DNA of 64,000 bases from Mesorhizobium sp. Root157 (GTDB lineage: Bacteria > Pseudomonadota > Alphaproteobacteria > Rhizobiales > Rhizobiaceae). How positions within the stretch are numbered: position 1 is the stretch's first letter; each line of letters begins with the position of its first letter. The stretch covers positions 355,462 to 419,461 of the forward strand of contig NZ_LMGJ01000012.1 of the NCBI RefSeq assembly GCF_001427385.1. Direction: 5' to 3'. Positions 53,620 to 64,000 of this stretch are shown here, one piece after another. The translations under genes were made by a program, and so were the position numbers. Below the pieces are notes generated by a model, which worked only from the letters and a program-made list of their open reading frames with translations, was not told where the DNA came from and did no database searches.

Positions 53620-55017
53620 ATGTCGAATATCATCCAGCAGGCAAAGGGCAGCTACCTCATCCGCGGCGGCGCCGTTATCACGGTTGACCGCGCCATCGGA
53701 ACCTTGCCCCGCGCCGACGTGCTGGTCCGCGATGGCCGCATCGAGACGATCGCCGACGGGATCGAGGCCGAGGGCCTCGAGGTCATCGACGCCACCGACA
53801 TGATCGTCATGCCGGGCCTGATCGATTCGCACTACCATATGTGGAGCACCATCGGCCGCAACTTCGTGTCCGACGGCGGCTACGAGTACTTTCAGGCCAA
53901 GGGCGCGACGGCGGCGCTCTACGATGCCGAGGATTTTCACAACAGCGTGCGGCTCGGCCTCGCCGAACTCGCCAATTCGGGCGTGACGACGGTCCACAAC
54001 TGGTCGCACAACAACCGCTCGCCCGCCCATGTCGACGCGGAACTGCGGGCTCATCGCAATTCCGGCCTCAGGGCACGCTACGCCATGGGGCATATCGACA
54101 AGCTGCCGGTGGACCAAGTCAACCGCTACGAGGACCTGCCGCGCGTGCAGGACGAGTGGTTCGCCGACCCTTCGCGCCTGCAGGGATTGGTCCATCTCGG
54201 CGTCAACCTGCGCGGAGCCATCCAGAGCAACGTCGAGGTCTTCTACGAAGAGATGGAGATGATGCTGAAGCTCGGGCTGCCGGTGGCGATCCATGCCAGC
54301 CAGGCCGAACCCAACAGCGACGACGCGGCCGACTACGAGCGGCGTGGCTTCCTCGGGCCGAACTTTCTGTTCTGCCATTACGTCACCGCCAGGCAGAGCG
54401 ACCGCGAGGCGATGGCGCGCACCGGCACGCCGCTGAGCTTCTCCACCCTCTCGGAATTGCGCCTCGGCGACACCGGCGATGCCCGCCGCGCACTGATGAA
54501 GATGCGCGAAGCCGGGATCACCATCTCGCTCTCATCCGACGCCACCTCGCTGGTGCCGCCCAACATGCTGGAGAACATGCGCGTAACCTGGAACATGGGC
54601 GTGCCGTGGCAGGGCACCGACACCGCGCATATCCCGCCCGTCGGCCTGCATGAAATCATCGAGACGGCGACCATCAACGGCGCGAAAGCGTTGGGTCTCG
54701 GCGACGTGACGGGTTCACTGACCCCCGGCAAGCAGGCCGACATCATCCTGATCCGCACCAACGATTTGAACACCGCCCCGCTCGGCAATATCGAGACGAC
54801 GGTCGTCATGGCGGCGATGCCGGCCAATGTCGATACGGTGATGGTCGATGGCCGTATCCTGAAACGCGGCGGTCTGCTGGTCGATCAGGACGTCGCCGCG
54901 ATCATCGACGGCGCCAAGCGCTCTGCCCTGCGCATCCGCACCGCCGCCGGCGGGATTCTCGGGCCTCAATGCCCCGGCTGCGCCGGGAACGCCGTATTTC
55001 GCGCTACCGCTTGCTGA
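53620..55017 (+). CDS. Amidohydrolase (TrzN/AtzA-like deaminase or chlorohydrolase family)
   Basis: A 465-residue metal-dependent amidohydrolase. Ligands are H71 and H73 (DSHYHMW), H225 (IHASQAE), H253 (FCHY) and D307 (SSDATS), the mononuclear-metal set of the cytosine deaminase/AtzA/TrzN group. The TTT-type helix GLHEIIETATINGAKALGLGD and the GSLTPGKQADIILI end are standard. Likely activity is hydrolytic deamination or removal of a leaving group from an N-heterocycle or guanidine-like compound brought in by the importer. ATG 53620 follows AAGGA; the frame is open to 53533. The last residues (GPQCPGCAGN) contain a CxxC pair of unknown purpose. Confidence 0.9.
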   Translation: MSNIIQQAKGSYLIRGGAVITVDRAIGTLPRADVLVRDGRIETIADGIEAEGLEVIDATDMIVMPGLIDSHYHMWSTIGRNFVSDGGYEYFQAKGATAALYDAEDFHNSVRLGLAELANSGVTTVHNWSHNNRSPAHVDAELRAHRNSGLRARYAMGHIDKLPVDQVNRYEDLPRVQDEWFADPSRLQGLVHLGVNLRGAIQSNVEVFYEEMEMMLKLGLPVAIHASQAEPNSDDAADYERRGFLGPNFLFCHYVTARQSDREAMARTGTPLSFSTLSELRLGDTGDARRALMKMREAGITISLSSDATSLVPPNMLENMRVTWNMGVPWQGTDTAHIPPVGLHEIIETATINGAKALGLGDVTGSLTPGKQADIILIRTNDLNTAPLGNIETTVVMAAMPANVDTVMVDGRILKRGGLLVDQDVAAIIDGAKRSALRIRTAAGGILGPQCPGCAGNAVFRATAC

Positions 55018-55060
55018 TCTGCGCCGGCATGCTCGGCGTCAATGATAACCGGAGAGATCG

Positions 55061-55381
55061 ATGACTAGTCTCGAACAGATCGTCATGTGGTCCCTTGCCA
55101 TGATCTTTGCGGGTTCGGCCGGACTCAATCTGGCCGGTCCGGAATTCGTGCGAGAAGAGTTCGAGAAATGGAGTTATCCGTCATGGCTGCGTTTCGCCGT
55201 CGCCTGCATGGAATTTGCCGCCGCCGTCTTGCTGGCGGCGGCGGGTACGCGCGCCTACGGCGCCATCCTGTCACTCGCGATCCTCGCAGCCGTGATCTTC
55301 TCCCTGGCGAAGACACGGGAATGGCTGCGCATGCAGTTCCCGTTGCTCATGGGAGCACTGTGTGTGGGCCTGCTCGCATGA
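55061..55381 (+). CDS. DoxX-like membrane protein
   Basis: A 106-residue protein with four hydrophobic helices. GLNLAGPEFVREEFEKWSYPSWLRFAVACMEFAAAVLL (key block EEFEKWSYP) is the DoxX_2-like pattern. Such proteins are small membrane partners of oxidoreductases, of unclear function. It ends the ABC-amidohydrolase operon, 43 bp after the amidohydrolase gene, and a palindromic repeat follows. Confidence 0.8.
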   Translation: MTSLEQIVMWSLAMIFAGSAGLNLAGPEFVREEFEKWSYPSWLRFAVACMEFAAAVLLAAAGTRAYGAILSLAILAAVIFSLAKTREWLRMQFPLLMGALCVGLLA

Positions 55382-55390
55382 GCGGTTCTG

Positions 55391-55434
55391 CTAAAGCATC
55401 GGACCGGAAAGTGGAATCCGGTTTTCGGAAAATC
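55391..55434. repeat. Palindromic intergenic repeat, copy 2
   Basis: About 44 bp beginning CTAAAGCATCGGACCGGAAA, related to the copy at 19789-19831. Arms around CCGGAAA and TTTTCGG can pair. It lies between the convergent DoxX-like and nadC genes and could act as a bidirectional terminator. Confidence 0.65.
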
Positions 55435-55462
55435 CGAGATCAAACAAAGAGATAGGTCTCCA

Positions 55463-56323
55463 CTATGCATCCGTCTGGCTGAAATCCAGGCCGATATCGA
55501 GGATGGGTGCGCTGTGGGTCAGCCAGCCGATCGAGATGAGATCGACGCCTGTCGCGGCAATTGCGGGTGCCGTCACCGGGGTGATCCTTCCGGATGCCTC
55601 TGTGACTGCTCGCCCCGCAGCCATCGCCACGGCCTTGCCGAGTTCCTCCAACGACATGTTGTCGAGCAGGACCGCGTCGATGCCGAGGTCCAAGGCTTCT
55701 TCGAGCTGGGCCAGCGTGTCGACCTCGACTTCGATCTTGACCAGGTGGCCCACACCATCACGCGCCCGTTCGATGGCCGGACGCACACCTCCGGCAATTG
55801 CGATGTGATTGTCCTTGATCAGCACCGCGTCATCGAGGCCGAACCGGTGGTTCGAGCCGCCGCCGGCCCGCACGGCGTATTTTTCGAGCGCTCGAAGGCC
55901 GGGCGTCGTCTTGCGGGTGCAGACGATTTTCGCTTTGTGCGCCTTTACCGCCTCGACCACCGAAGCGGTGGCCGTGGCCACGCCGCTCAGATGGCAGAGA
56001 AAATTGAGCGCGGTTCGCTCTGCCGTCAGCAAGCCCCGGGCCGGTCCGCTTGCCGTCGCGATGATCTGCCCCGCCTGGACTATGCTGCCGTCAGGTTGTT
56101 CTATGTTCATCTGAATGGCTGGGTCGATCAGGCGGAAGGCAAGTGCCGCCAGATCAAGGCCGGCAATGACCCCGGCCTGACGGCTGGCAAGCACCATGGT
56201 CGCCTGATGATTGACTGGGACGATGGCGTTGGCCGTGAGGTCACCGGCGCGGCCGAGGTCTTCCAGAAGTGCCGACCGAACCTGAGGCTCGAATAGGATG
56301 GCGGGAAGTGACGCAACGGTCAT
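55463..56323 (-). CDS. nadC: Nicotinate-nucleotide pyrophosphorylase (quinolinate PRTase)
   Basis: A 286-residue enzyme making nicotinate mononucleotide from quinolinate and PRPP. Active-site blocks are ERTALNFLCHLSGVAT, CTRKTTPGLRALEKYAV (Arg and Lys substrate contacts), GGGSNHRFGLDDAVLIKDNH and the barrel strand IEVEVDTLAQLEEAL, with LLDNMS near the end. Length is normal. It is the third gene of nadABC, 3 bp after nadB, and completes de novo NAD synthesis from aspartate. Confidence 0.97.
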   Translation of the reverse strand: MTVASLPAILFEPQVRSALLEDLGRAGDLTANAIVPVNHQATMVLASRQAGVIAGLDLAALAFRLIDPAIQMNIEQPDGSIVQAGQIIATASGPARGLLTAERTALNFLCHLSGVATATASVVEAVKAHKAKIVCTRKTTPGLRALEKYAVRAGGGSNHRFGLDDAVLIKDNHIAIAGGVRPAIERARDGVGHLVKIEVEVDTLAQLEEALDLGIDAVLLDNMSLEELGKAVAMAAGRAVTEASGRITPVTAPAIAATGVDLISIGWLTHSAPILDIGLDFSQTDA

Positions 56324-56326
56324 TGT

Positions 56327-57871
56327 TCAGGCGCTCCGGGCAAGCGGGGTTTCGAAAGCCAGTTCGTCCGCCGTATCGAGCGCTTGATCCAAACGCAGGC
56401 GTGAGCGCAGCGCAACAACTGCTTTCTGTGGGAAATCAGTCCTGAAGTGAGCGCCGCGACTTTCCTCGCGCAGCAAGGCCGCGATTGCGATCGTCAAGCC
56501 TATTGCTGCAGGATCGGACACCGGATCATTGCCCGTGGCGAGCGGGCGCAAAACGGTTGCGGCTGCCTTCAGCGCTTCGCCGTTGCGCAGCACACCCAAG
56601 GCGCGCGACACAATGGGGCCTATCGAGGTGGGATCAGGTCGTGGTGGCATGCTCACGGCGACAGGCTGGCGGCGGCGCCGGACTGCTGTGCCGGCTACGC
56701 TGTCCGCCACCCATCTGGCAAAAACCGCCGCTTCGGTCAGCGAATTGCTGGCGAGCCGATTGGCGCCGTGCAATCCGGTACAGGCCGCCTCACCGCAAAC
56801 CCATAGTCCTGCAACGGTACTTCGTCCGGCCTGATCCACCGCAACGCCGCCCATGTGGTAGTGGGCGGCGGGACGGATCGGAATGGGATCGTTCGCCGGG
56901 TCGATGCCGGCAATCTTGCAGAAGGAATGGATCACCGGAAAGCGCGAAGCGAATTCAAGGCCCGGTTTCTGGCGTGCGTCGAGATAGACGCTGTGGCCCC
57001 CGGCAAGATGTTCCCAGACCCTGCGCGCAACAATATCGCGCGGTGCAAGGTCAGCCCCCGCTACATGCTTCAGAAAATGTCGACCCGCCTCGTCGATCAG
57101 CACCGCGCCCTCGCCACGGACTGCCTCGCTGACGAGATGCATCGGCCGGGATGGCCCGTCGAAAGCCGTTGGGTGAAACTGGATGAATTCCATATCTGCC
57201 AGTTCGGCCCCGGCACGGGCGGCCAGCGCCAGCCCTTGGCCAAAGCAGCCAAGGGGATTTGTCGTATCGACGAACAGGCCGCCAATGCCGCCAGTGGCGA
57301 TGACGACACGCTGCGTGGCAAACAGGATCGGACCTTTGGGGCCTTCGGCAAGCACGCCTGCGATAGCGCCATCGTCCACGACAAGCTGCCTCGCCTCGGT
57401 GTTTTCGACAACCGTGATGGTGGGTGTGCTGCGAACGGCGGCGACAAGTGCCCGCATGGTTTCCCGGCCCGCCGCGTCACCACCGGCATGGATGATGCGG
57501 CGTCGCGAATGGGCAGCCTCCAGGCCAAGCAGTGGCACGCCGTCTTGATCGCGATCGAAGCGAACACCGAAACGGGCCAGTGCTTCGATCGCGGCCGGGG
57601 CCGCATGCGCGACACTGCTTGCGACATGGACGTCACAGAGGCCGTCGCCGGCAGCGAGCGTATCGGCGAGATGGAGCCTGGGATTGTCGTCGGCGCCAAG
57701 ACTTGCGGCAAGGCCGCCCTGTGCCAATGCGCTTGACGCTTCCGCGCCCAACGGCGATTTTGAAAGGAGAAGCACCGGCTCCGGCGCCAAATGAAGCGCG
57801 GTCATCAGACCGGCTATGCCACCGCCGATGATGACTGGTCGGCCATCGCCAACGTGGAGGTCGGCATTCAT
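56327..57871 (-). CDS. nadB: L-aspartate oxidase
   Basis: A 514-residue FAD enzyme oxidising aspartate to iminoaspartate for NadA. The FAD motif is [15 protein letters not shown] (about residues 14-28); [27 protein letters not shown] (substrate loop), [22 protein letters not shown] and [10 protein letters not shown] are standard. ATG 57871 overlaps the nadA stop (ATGA at 57871-57868), so the two are translationally coupled, fitting the unstable intermediate they share. The open frame reaches 58000 inside nadA without homology. Confidence 0.97.
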   Translation of the reverse strand: MNADLHVGDGRPVIIGGGIAGLMTALHLAPEPVLLLSKSPLGAEASSALAQGGLAASLGADDNPRLHLADTLAAGDGLCDVHVASSVAHAAPAAIEALARFGVRFDRDQDGVPLLGLEAAHSRRRIIHAGGDAAGRETMRALVAAVRSTPTITVVENTEARQLVVDDGAIAGVLAEGPKGPILFATQRVVIATGGIGGLFVDTTNPLGCFGQGLALAARAGAELADMEFIQFHPTAFDGPSRPMHLVSEAVRGEGAVLIDEAGRHFLKHVAGADLAPRDIVARRVWEHLAGGHSVYLDARQKPGLEFASRFPVIHSFCKIAGIDPANDPIPIRPAAHYHMGGVAVDQAGRSTVAGLWVCGEAACTGLHGANRLASNSLTEAAVFARWVADSVAGTAVRRRRQPVAVSMPPRPDPTSIGPIVSRALGVLRNGEALKAAATVLRPLATGNDPVSDPAAIGLTIAIAALLREESRGAHFRTDFPQKAVVALRSRLRLDQALDTADELAFETPLARSA

Positions 57872-58845
57872 ACTGCGAGCATTCGCTCGACGGAAAGCCG
57901 CGCCCGGGCGGCGATTTCGGGATCGATGGTCACGACGTGCCGGTTCAGTTCGAGAGCTGCACGAATATTGGCAAGCGTGATCCGCTTCATGTGCGGACAC
58001 AAATTGCAGGGACGGATGAACTCGACCTCGGGATGTTCCACGGCGACATTGTCACTCATGGAGCACTCCGTCATCAGCATAACCCGCGCCGACTTTTGTC
58101 TCCCGACATAGTCGGACATGGCGGCCGTGGAGCCTGAGAAATCGGCCTCCGCGACAACCGCTGGCGGACATTCGGGATGAGCGAGCACCGTTATGCCCGG
58201 ATGGTCTTCGCGCAACTGGCGGATGTCGGCGGGCGAGAAGCGCTCATGCACTTCGCAATGGCCCTTCCAGGCGATGATCTTCACGGTGGTCTGGGTGGCG
58301 ATGTTCTGGGCCAGGTATTCGTCCGGCAGCATGATCACCTGCGGTACGCCGAGCCCTTCAACAACGGCCTTCGCATTGCCCGATGTGCAGCAGATGTCGG
58401 ACTCGGCCTTCACGGCGGCGGACGTATTGACGTATGTGACGATCGGGATTCCGGGGTAGCGTTGCCGCAGGAGGCGGACGTCTGCGGGGGTGATGGAGTC
58501 GGCGAGCGAGCAGCCGGCCTCCGTGTCGGGAATGAGAACCGTCTTTCCCGGATTGAGCAGCTTCGCCGTCTCCGCCATGAAATGCACGCCGGCGAGAACG
58601 ATGACATCGGCTTCGACCGTCATGGCCTTGCGGGCGAGTGCCAGACTGTCGCCGACGATATCGGCGACGCAGTGGAAGATCTCCGGCGTCTGATAATTGT
58701 GCGCCAGGATGACGGCGTTTCGCTGCTGCTTAAGGTCGAGGATCGCTTCTATGTCGTCGGTGAATGCCGGCCATTCGATCGGCGGAATGACCTGTCGTAC
58801 TCGGCCGTAGAGCGCGGTCATGCTTGCTGAGGCATTGAGGGTCAT
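57868..58845 (-). CDS. nadA: Quinolinate synthase
   Basis: A 325-residue [4Fe-4S] enzyme condensing iminoaspartate with dihydroxyacetone phosphate to quinolinate. Visible blocks are [56 protein letters not shown] and [12 protein letters not shown]; the cluster-ligand cysteines lie in the last three regions. First gene of nadABC. Two palindromic sites lie 10-56 bp upstream of its start, most likely bound by the NadQ-type regulator encoded next to it. Confidence 0.97.
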   Translation of the reverse strand: MTLNASASMTALYGRVRQVIPPIEWPAFTDDIEAILDLKQQRNAVILAHNYQTPEIFHCVADIVGDSLALARKAMTVEADVIVLAGVHFMAETAKLLNPGKTVLIPDTEAGCSLADSITPADVRLLRQRYPGIPIVTYVNTSAAVKAESDICCTSGNAKAVVEGLGVPQVIMLPDEYLAQNIATQTTVKIIAWKGHCEVHERFSPADIRQLREDHPGITVLAHPECPPAVVAEADFSGSTAAMSDYVGRQKSARVMLMTECSMSDNVAVEHPEVEFIRPCNLCPHMKRITLANIRAALELNRHVVTIDPEIAARARLSVERMLAV

Positions 58846-58854
58846 TTGCCGTAT

Positions 58855-58901
58855 TATGCTCCGAGTGAGTACAACTCGTGCATATACTTATATTGAGCAT
58901 A
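58855..58901. promoter_or_regulatory. Two candidate NadQ operators before nadA
   Basis: Two 19-bp sites share a 7-5-7 layout: TATGCTC-N5-GAGTACA (58855-58873) and TATACTT-N5-GAGCATA (58883-58901), centres 28 bp apart. They fill the 63 bp between nadA and nadQ on the minus strand, as expected for feedback control of NAD synthesis. Confidence 0.7.
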
Positions 58902-58908
58902 AGGCTTG

Positions 58909-59853
58909 TCAAGCGCGCGAAAGCGGCAATTTTGTTCCAATGACAGTTTCTTCCGCCAGCACCGCCTGACGGAAGCGGACGAGCTTGGCCGGCCGGCCTC
59001 CTGTATCGGACATCGTCTCGCCGGTCTCCTCGATCAGGTCCTGCTGCTCGATGAGACGCCGAAAATTCTGCTTGTGCACGAGCCTGCCGGCCAGCGCTTC
59101 CACGGTCCGTTGCAGTTGCAGCAATGTGAATGTCGGCGGCATCAATTCGAATACGACTGGGCGGTATTTGATCTTGGTCCGAAGTCTGGCGATCCCCGTT
59201 GCGAGAATGCGACGGTGATCGGCGATCATCGGCCGGCCGGGAACCGACAGCGCGGTGCCGGCATCCCAACCACGCACGGCTTCAGCCACCAATGCGGCTT
59301 CATGGAGAAGTTCGTATCGCTGCAGGGCAAGTTCCTCGTTCCAGTCGCGATCGTCCAGACCGAAGGCGATGGCCGAACGCTGCCAGCGGTCATGGCGCGT
59401 ATCGGCATCGTCAGCCTCGTCAGCCCAGGTCCGCAGACGGGGCATGAGGGTATCGGATACGACGGGCGGCACGCCGGCGCGGTGATCTTCCCATGGAAAA
59501 TAGTCATACCAGCTTTGCCAGCTATGGGTTTGCGAATGTTCCGGCTGTTCTTCTCGCGTCAGGCCGAGATAGCTGATGGAGATTACCCGCTGCATACGCT
59601 CGTCGCCGACCCGGTCGCGGTCGGCGAAAGTGTAGAGTTGCTCGATATAGCCGAGCGAATGATGGGTCTGTTGCTCGACCCATGTTCTCAGCCCTGACTG
59701 CAAGGAACGATGGCCGAGCTCAAAAGGGCCGGACGGCAATGCCGTCGCCTGCGCGATTGTCAGCACGCGTGGCTCACCATTGGTCACAGCGATCACGACC
59801 GCGATCAGGTCTGCGCTGACGGTCTGGCTCCGGTTGGTTTTTGCGGGCTGCAT
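58909..59853 (-). CDS. nadQ: Nudix-related transcriptional regulator of NAD synthesis, NadQ type
   Basis: A 314-residue protein with an N-terminal Nudix-like domain (about 15-160: AVTNGEPRVLTI, LPSGPFELGHRSLQSGLRTWVEQQT) that lacks the full catalytic Nudix box, and a C-terminal winged-helix region (about 220-310: FTLLQLQRTVEALAGRLVHKQNFRRLIEQ). This is the architecture of NrtR-like NAD regulators; the alphaproteobacterial version next to nadABC is called NadQ (COG4111, from memory). It is expected to repress nadABC when NAD or a related metabolite is abundant. Only a weak half-site was seen before its own gene. Confidence 0.85.
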   Translation of the reverse strand: MQPAKTNRSQTVSADLIAVVIAVTNGEPRVLTIAQATALPSGPFELGHRSLQSGLRTWVEQQTHHSLGYIEQLYTFADRDRVGDERMQRVISISYLGLTREEQPEHSQTHSWQSWYDYFPWEDHRAGVPPVVSDTLMPRLRTWADEADDADTRHDRWQRSAIAFGLDDRDWNEELALQRYELLHEAALVAEAVRGWDAGTALSVPGRPMIADHRRILATGIARLRTKIKYRPVVFELMPPTFTLLQLQRTVEALAGRLVHKQNFRRLIEQQDLIEETGETMSDTGGRPAKLVRFRQAVLAEETVIGTKLPLSRA

Positions 59854-60164
59854 TTCTCGGCGGTCTTGTCTCGCGTTCGGGATAGATTGAATTTTGAGTA
59901 TAGAGTTGAATCGAAGGGGGCAAGTTGAGCGAACTGCAACCTGCTGGCCGCCAACGGTTCAAAGCGAGCCCCTTCGCGTCTGCACCAATCCGTCCAAATG
60001 CTGTTCGCGCAACCGCTTTTTGCAAGCCGGATACACAAGCGCCTTGGCTCGACGCAGTACCCATATGAGGGCGCGCGCCGATGCCCATGGGGGGCGCCCG
60101 CCCGATTGTAACACTTGGTATTTTCCCGAACTTAATAAGTACTTGAAAATATAGGGAAATAGGT
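59854..60164. other. Intergenic region between nadQ and tRNA-Gln
   Basis: 311 bp without a convincing gene. It must hold the nadQ promoter. A GAGTATA half-site near 59896 resembles one arm of the nadA operators. The part next to the tRNA is AT-rich and can form a weak stem (TATTTCCC/GGGAAAATA on the minus strand), possibly the tRNA terminator. Confidence 0.5.
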
Positions 60165-60239
60165 TGGCTGGGGCGCCAGGATTCGAACCTGGGAATGTCG
60201 GTACCAAAAACCGATGCCTTACCGCTTGGCGACGCCCCA
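60165..60239 (-). tRNA. tRNA-Gln (anticodon TTG)
   Basis: The minus strand folds as a cloverleaf: acceptor TGGGGCG with CGCCCCA, D arm GCCA/AGGC-type, anticodon stem TCGGT/ACCGA with loop TTTTGGT (anticodon TTG), T arm CCAGG-TTCGAAT-CCTGG, discriminator G and an encoded CCA end at 60167-60165. It reads CAA and CAG codons. Confidence 0.95.
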
Positions 60240-60348
60240 AAAGTCGACGCTGCGAGTCGAATTGAGCGGCCTTATAGTCAGAGACGACAAAAAGCACAAT
60301 CCGGTGCAGCCATGTCCGTCGCCGGTTTTTGCAGCACGGCAAAGCCGC

Positions 60349-60693
60349 CTATTCGCCCCACACCGCAAGCTCATTGCCGGCCGGATCCGTAAAGTGGAAA
60401 CGGCGTCCGCCTGGAAACGAAAAGATCGGCTTGACGATCCGGCCGCCTGCGTTTTCCACGGCGGCCAGCGTTTCCTCCAGGTTCTCGCTGTAGAGGACCG
60501 GCAGCGGCTTTGCCGGCCCTTCCGCCGCATCCGTGTGGAAGCCGCCGTCCAGCCCCTCGCTGAAGGCCGAATAGCTGGGTCCGTAGTCGGTGAACGACCA
60601 CGAGAACGCCGCGCTGTAGAAGGCCTTGACGCTGTCCAGCGTGCCGCCGGTGGCCGCCATTTCAAGATAGTCGAGTTTCCCCGTCTGTCGCAT
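60349..60693 (-). CDS. VOC (glyoxalase/dioxygenase) family protein
   Basis: A 114-residue single vicinal-oxygen-chelate domain. The two beta-alpha-beta-beta-beta units are recognisable (LDYLEMAATGGTLDSVKAFYSAAFSW; PLPVLYSENLEETLAAVENAGGRIV with FTDPAGNELAVW at the end). Related proteins are uncharacterised or bind small metabolites. ATG 60693 is preferred: AAAGGAA lies at good spacing, while ATG 60714 has none. It stands alone between tRNA-Gln and ppdK. Function unknown. Confidence 0.82.
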   Translation of the reverse strand: MRQTGKLDYLEMAATGGTLDSVKAFYSAAFSWSFTDYGPSYSAFSEGLDGGFHTDAAEGPAKPLPVLYSENLEETLAAVENAGGRIVKPIFSFPGGRRFHFTDPAGNELAVWGE

Positions 60694-60986
60694 TTCGTGT
60701 TCCTTTGTTCTCATTATGTTCTATATCGAGCGCTGGAGATTGGCAAGTGCACGCCACGCCCCGCCGTGAGAGGAGCGTGCCCCGTACTCTCCGGAACGGA
60801 GCTATCCCATTGTTTGTGCGTCGAAATCCGCAGGAAACTCGAGATGGGCATTTTCCTTCCGGCTCTAATCGATTGTAGGCCTTTGTGCGTCATTGCAACG
60901 CTTGCGTTTCCTGTGCCGGCATCATATCGCTCCCGCAGCCAGCCCCGTCCGGGGCCTTGTCAATCTCCGTTAGCTGGGGACCAGTC

Positions 60987-63662
<2,676 letters not shown>

Positions 63663-64000
63663 GAGCTTCGGCCAATCTCTCACCGTCGTCATCCCGGAAT
63701 TCGCTTTCGGGCGGAGCGAGAAGGCAATGTCCGGGATCTATTCCGTGACCTTGCGGCGGTGTGCCAGCGGTACAGAATGGGGATGGATCCACCCACCTGC
63801 CACCCATCTCTCCTATCAACCCGTTGATCCTGCTCATCTCTCGCAGAAACCTCTCACCACCTTATCCACCCCCTCTCCACCTCTCCCATAATCCTTCGCA
63901 TCGCTTCTGCGGGAAACTCGGTGCGCACCGGGTATCGAGGGGAAGCGTCGGTGCCGGATTGGTCGCATGACGGTGTGCGGCTGGGTGATGAGCCCCCAAG
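63663..64000. other. Intergenic tail with inverted repeat; no gene seen
   Basis: 338 bp after ppdK without a supported gene. It begins with an inverted repeat (ATCCCGGA 63692-63699, TCCGGGAT 63730-63737) that could end ppdK transcription and resembles dispersed rhizobial intergenic repeats. A strongly pyrimidine-rich tract (about 63785-63890) follows. Confidence 0.5.

Noticed and set aside
59886..59910. NadQ site before nadQ itself
   Set aside because: Only one arm (GAGTATA) is present; the second arm does not match, so it was not listed as an operator.

Overview
The window is GC-rich (about 60-65%) chromosomal DNA from an alphaproteobacterium of the order Rhizobiales. The best fit is Mesorhizobium, Aminobacter or another Phyllobacteriaceae. 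Pointers are a CcrM-type GANTC methyltransferase, a DciA-like DUF721 protein, the nadABC operon beside a NadQ-type Nudix regulator, matA/matB malonate genes, and a very high density of ABC and TRAP uptake systems with private catabolic enzymes. The genus call is inference; no rRNA gene is present.

Layout. 1-19.7 kb is mostly core genome: the end of a YqgE/AlgH gene, a GGDEF-EAL membrane protein, a GNAT acetyltransferase, an M16 peptidase, thrC, a lipoprotein, two HAD hydrolases, ccrM, mutY, a DUF721 gene, a DsbA-like lipoprotein, smc, a WbpM/CapD-type nucleotide-sugar dehydratase, and an unusual epimerase/sugar-transferase fusion.

19.8-22.8 kb is a rearranged stretch. A palindromic repeat and a broken sulfate-permease STAS fragment lie on one side, a broken pntA fragment on the other, with a divergent Lrp regulator/class V aminotransferase pair between them.

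22.8-55.4 kb is an accessory catabolic block made of three modules. (A) 23.1-38.0 kb: an IlvD-type sugar-acid dehydratase and GntR regulator, divergent from a long run encoding a cyclase-family hydrolase, a nucleotide-sugar-type epimerase/dehydrogenase, an SDR, a GroEL-like chaperonin with a damaged ATPase site, a polyamine-type ABC importer, a nitrilase-family amidase, an enolase-superfamily enzyme and a class III aminotransferase. (B) 38.7-45.3 kb: GntR regulator, TRAP transporter dctPQM, malonyl-CoA decarboxylase (matA) and malonyl-CoA synthetase (matB), a malonate uptake and utilisation unit. (C) 45.4-55.4 kb: an IclR regulator with two operons encoding an FMN reductase, a citrate-synthase-fold protein, a CoA transferase, a LigB/LigA-like extradiol dioxygenase, a NitT/Tau-type ABC importer, an amidohydrolase and a DoxX-like protein. 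A shared operator-like palindrome precedes all three transcription units of module C.

55.4-64 kb returns to core genome: nadA-nadB-nadC with two candidate operators, nadQ, tRNA-Gln(TTG), a VOC protein and pyruvate phosphate dikinase.

The most unusual items are the chaperonin paralogue lacking two ATPase aspartates inside a catabolic operon, the inferred IclR regulon of module C, the paired operators in front of nadA, and a hairpin directly after each of the three transporter binding-protein genes. No IS element, prophage, CRISPR array or rRNA was seen.
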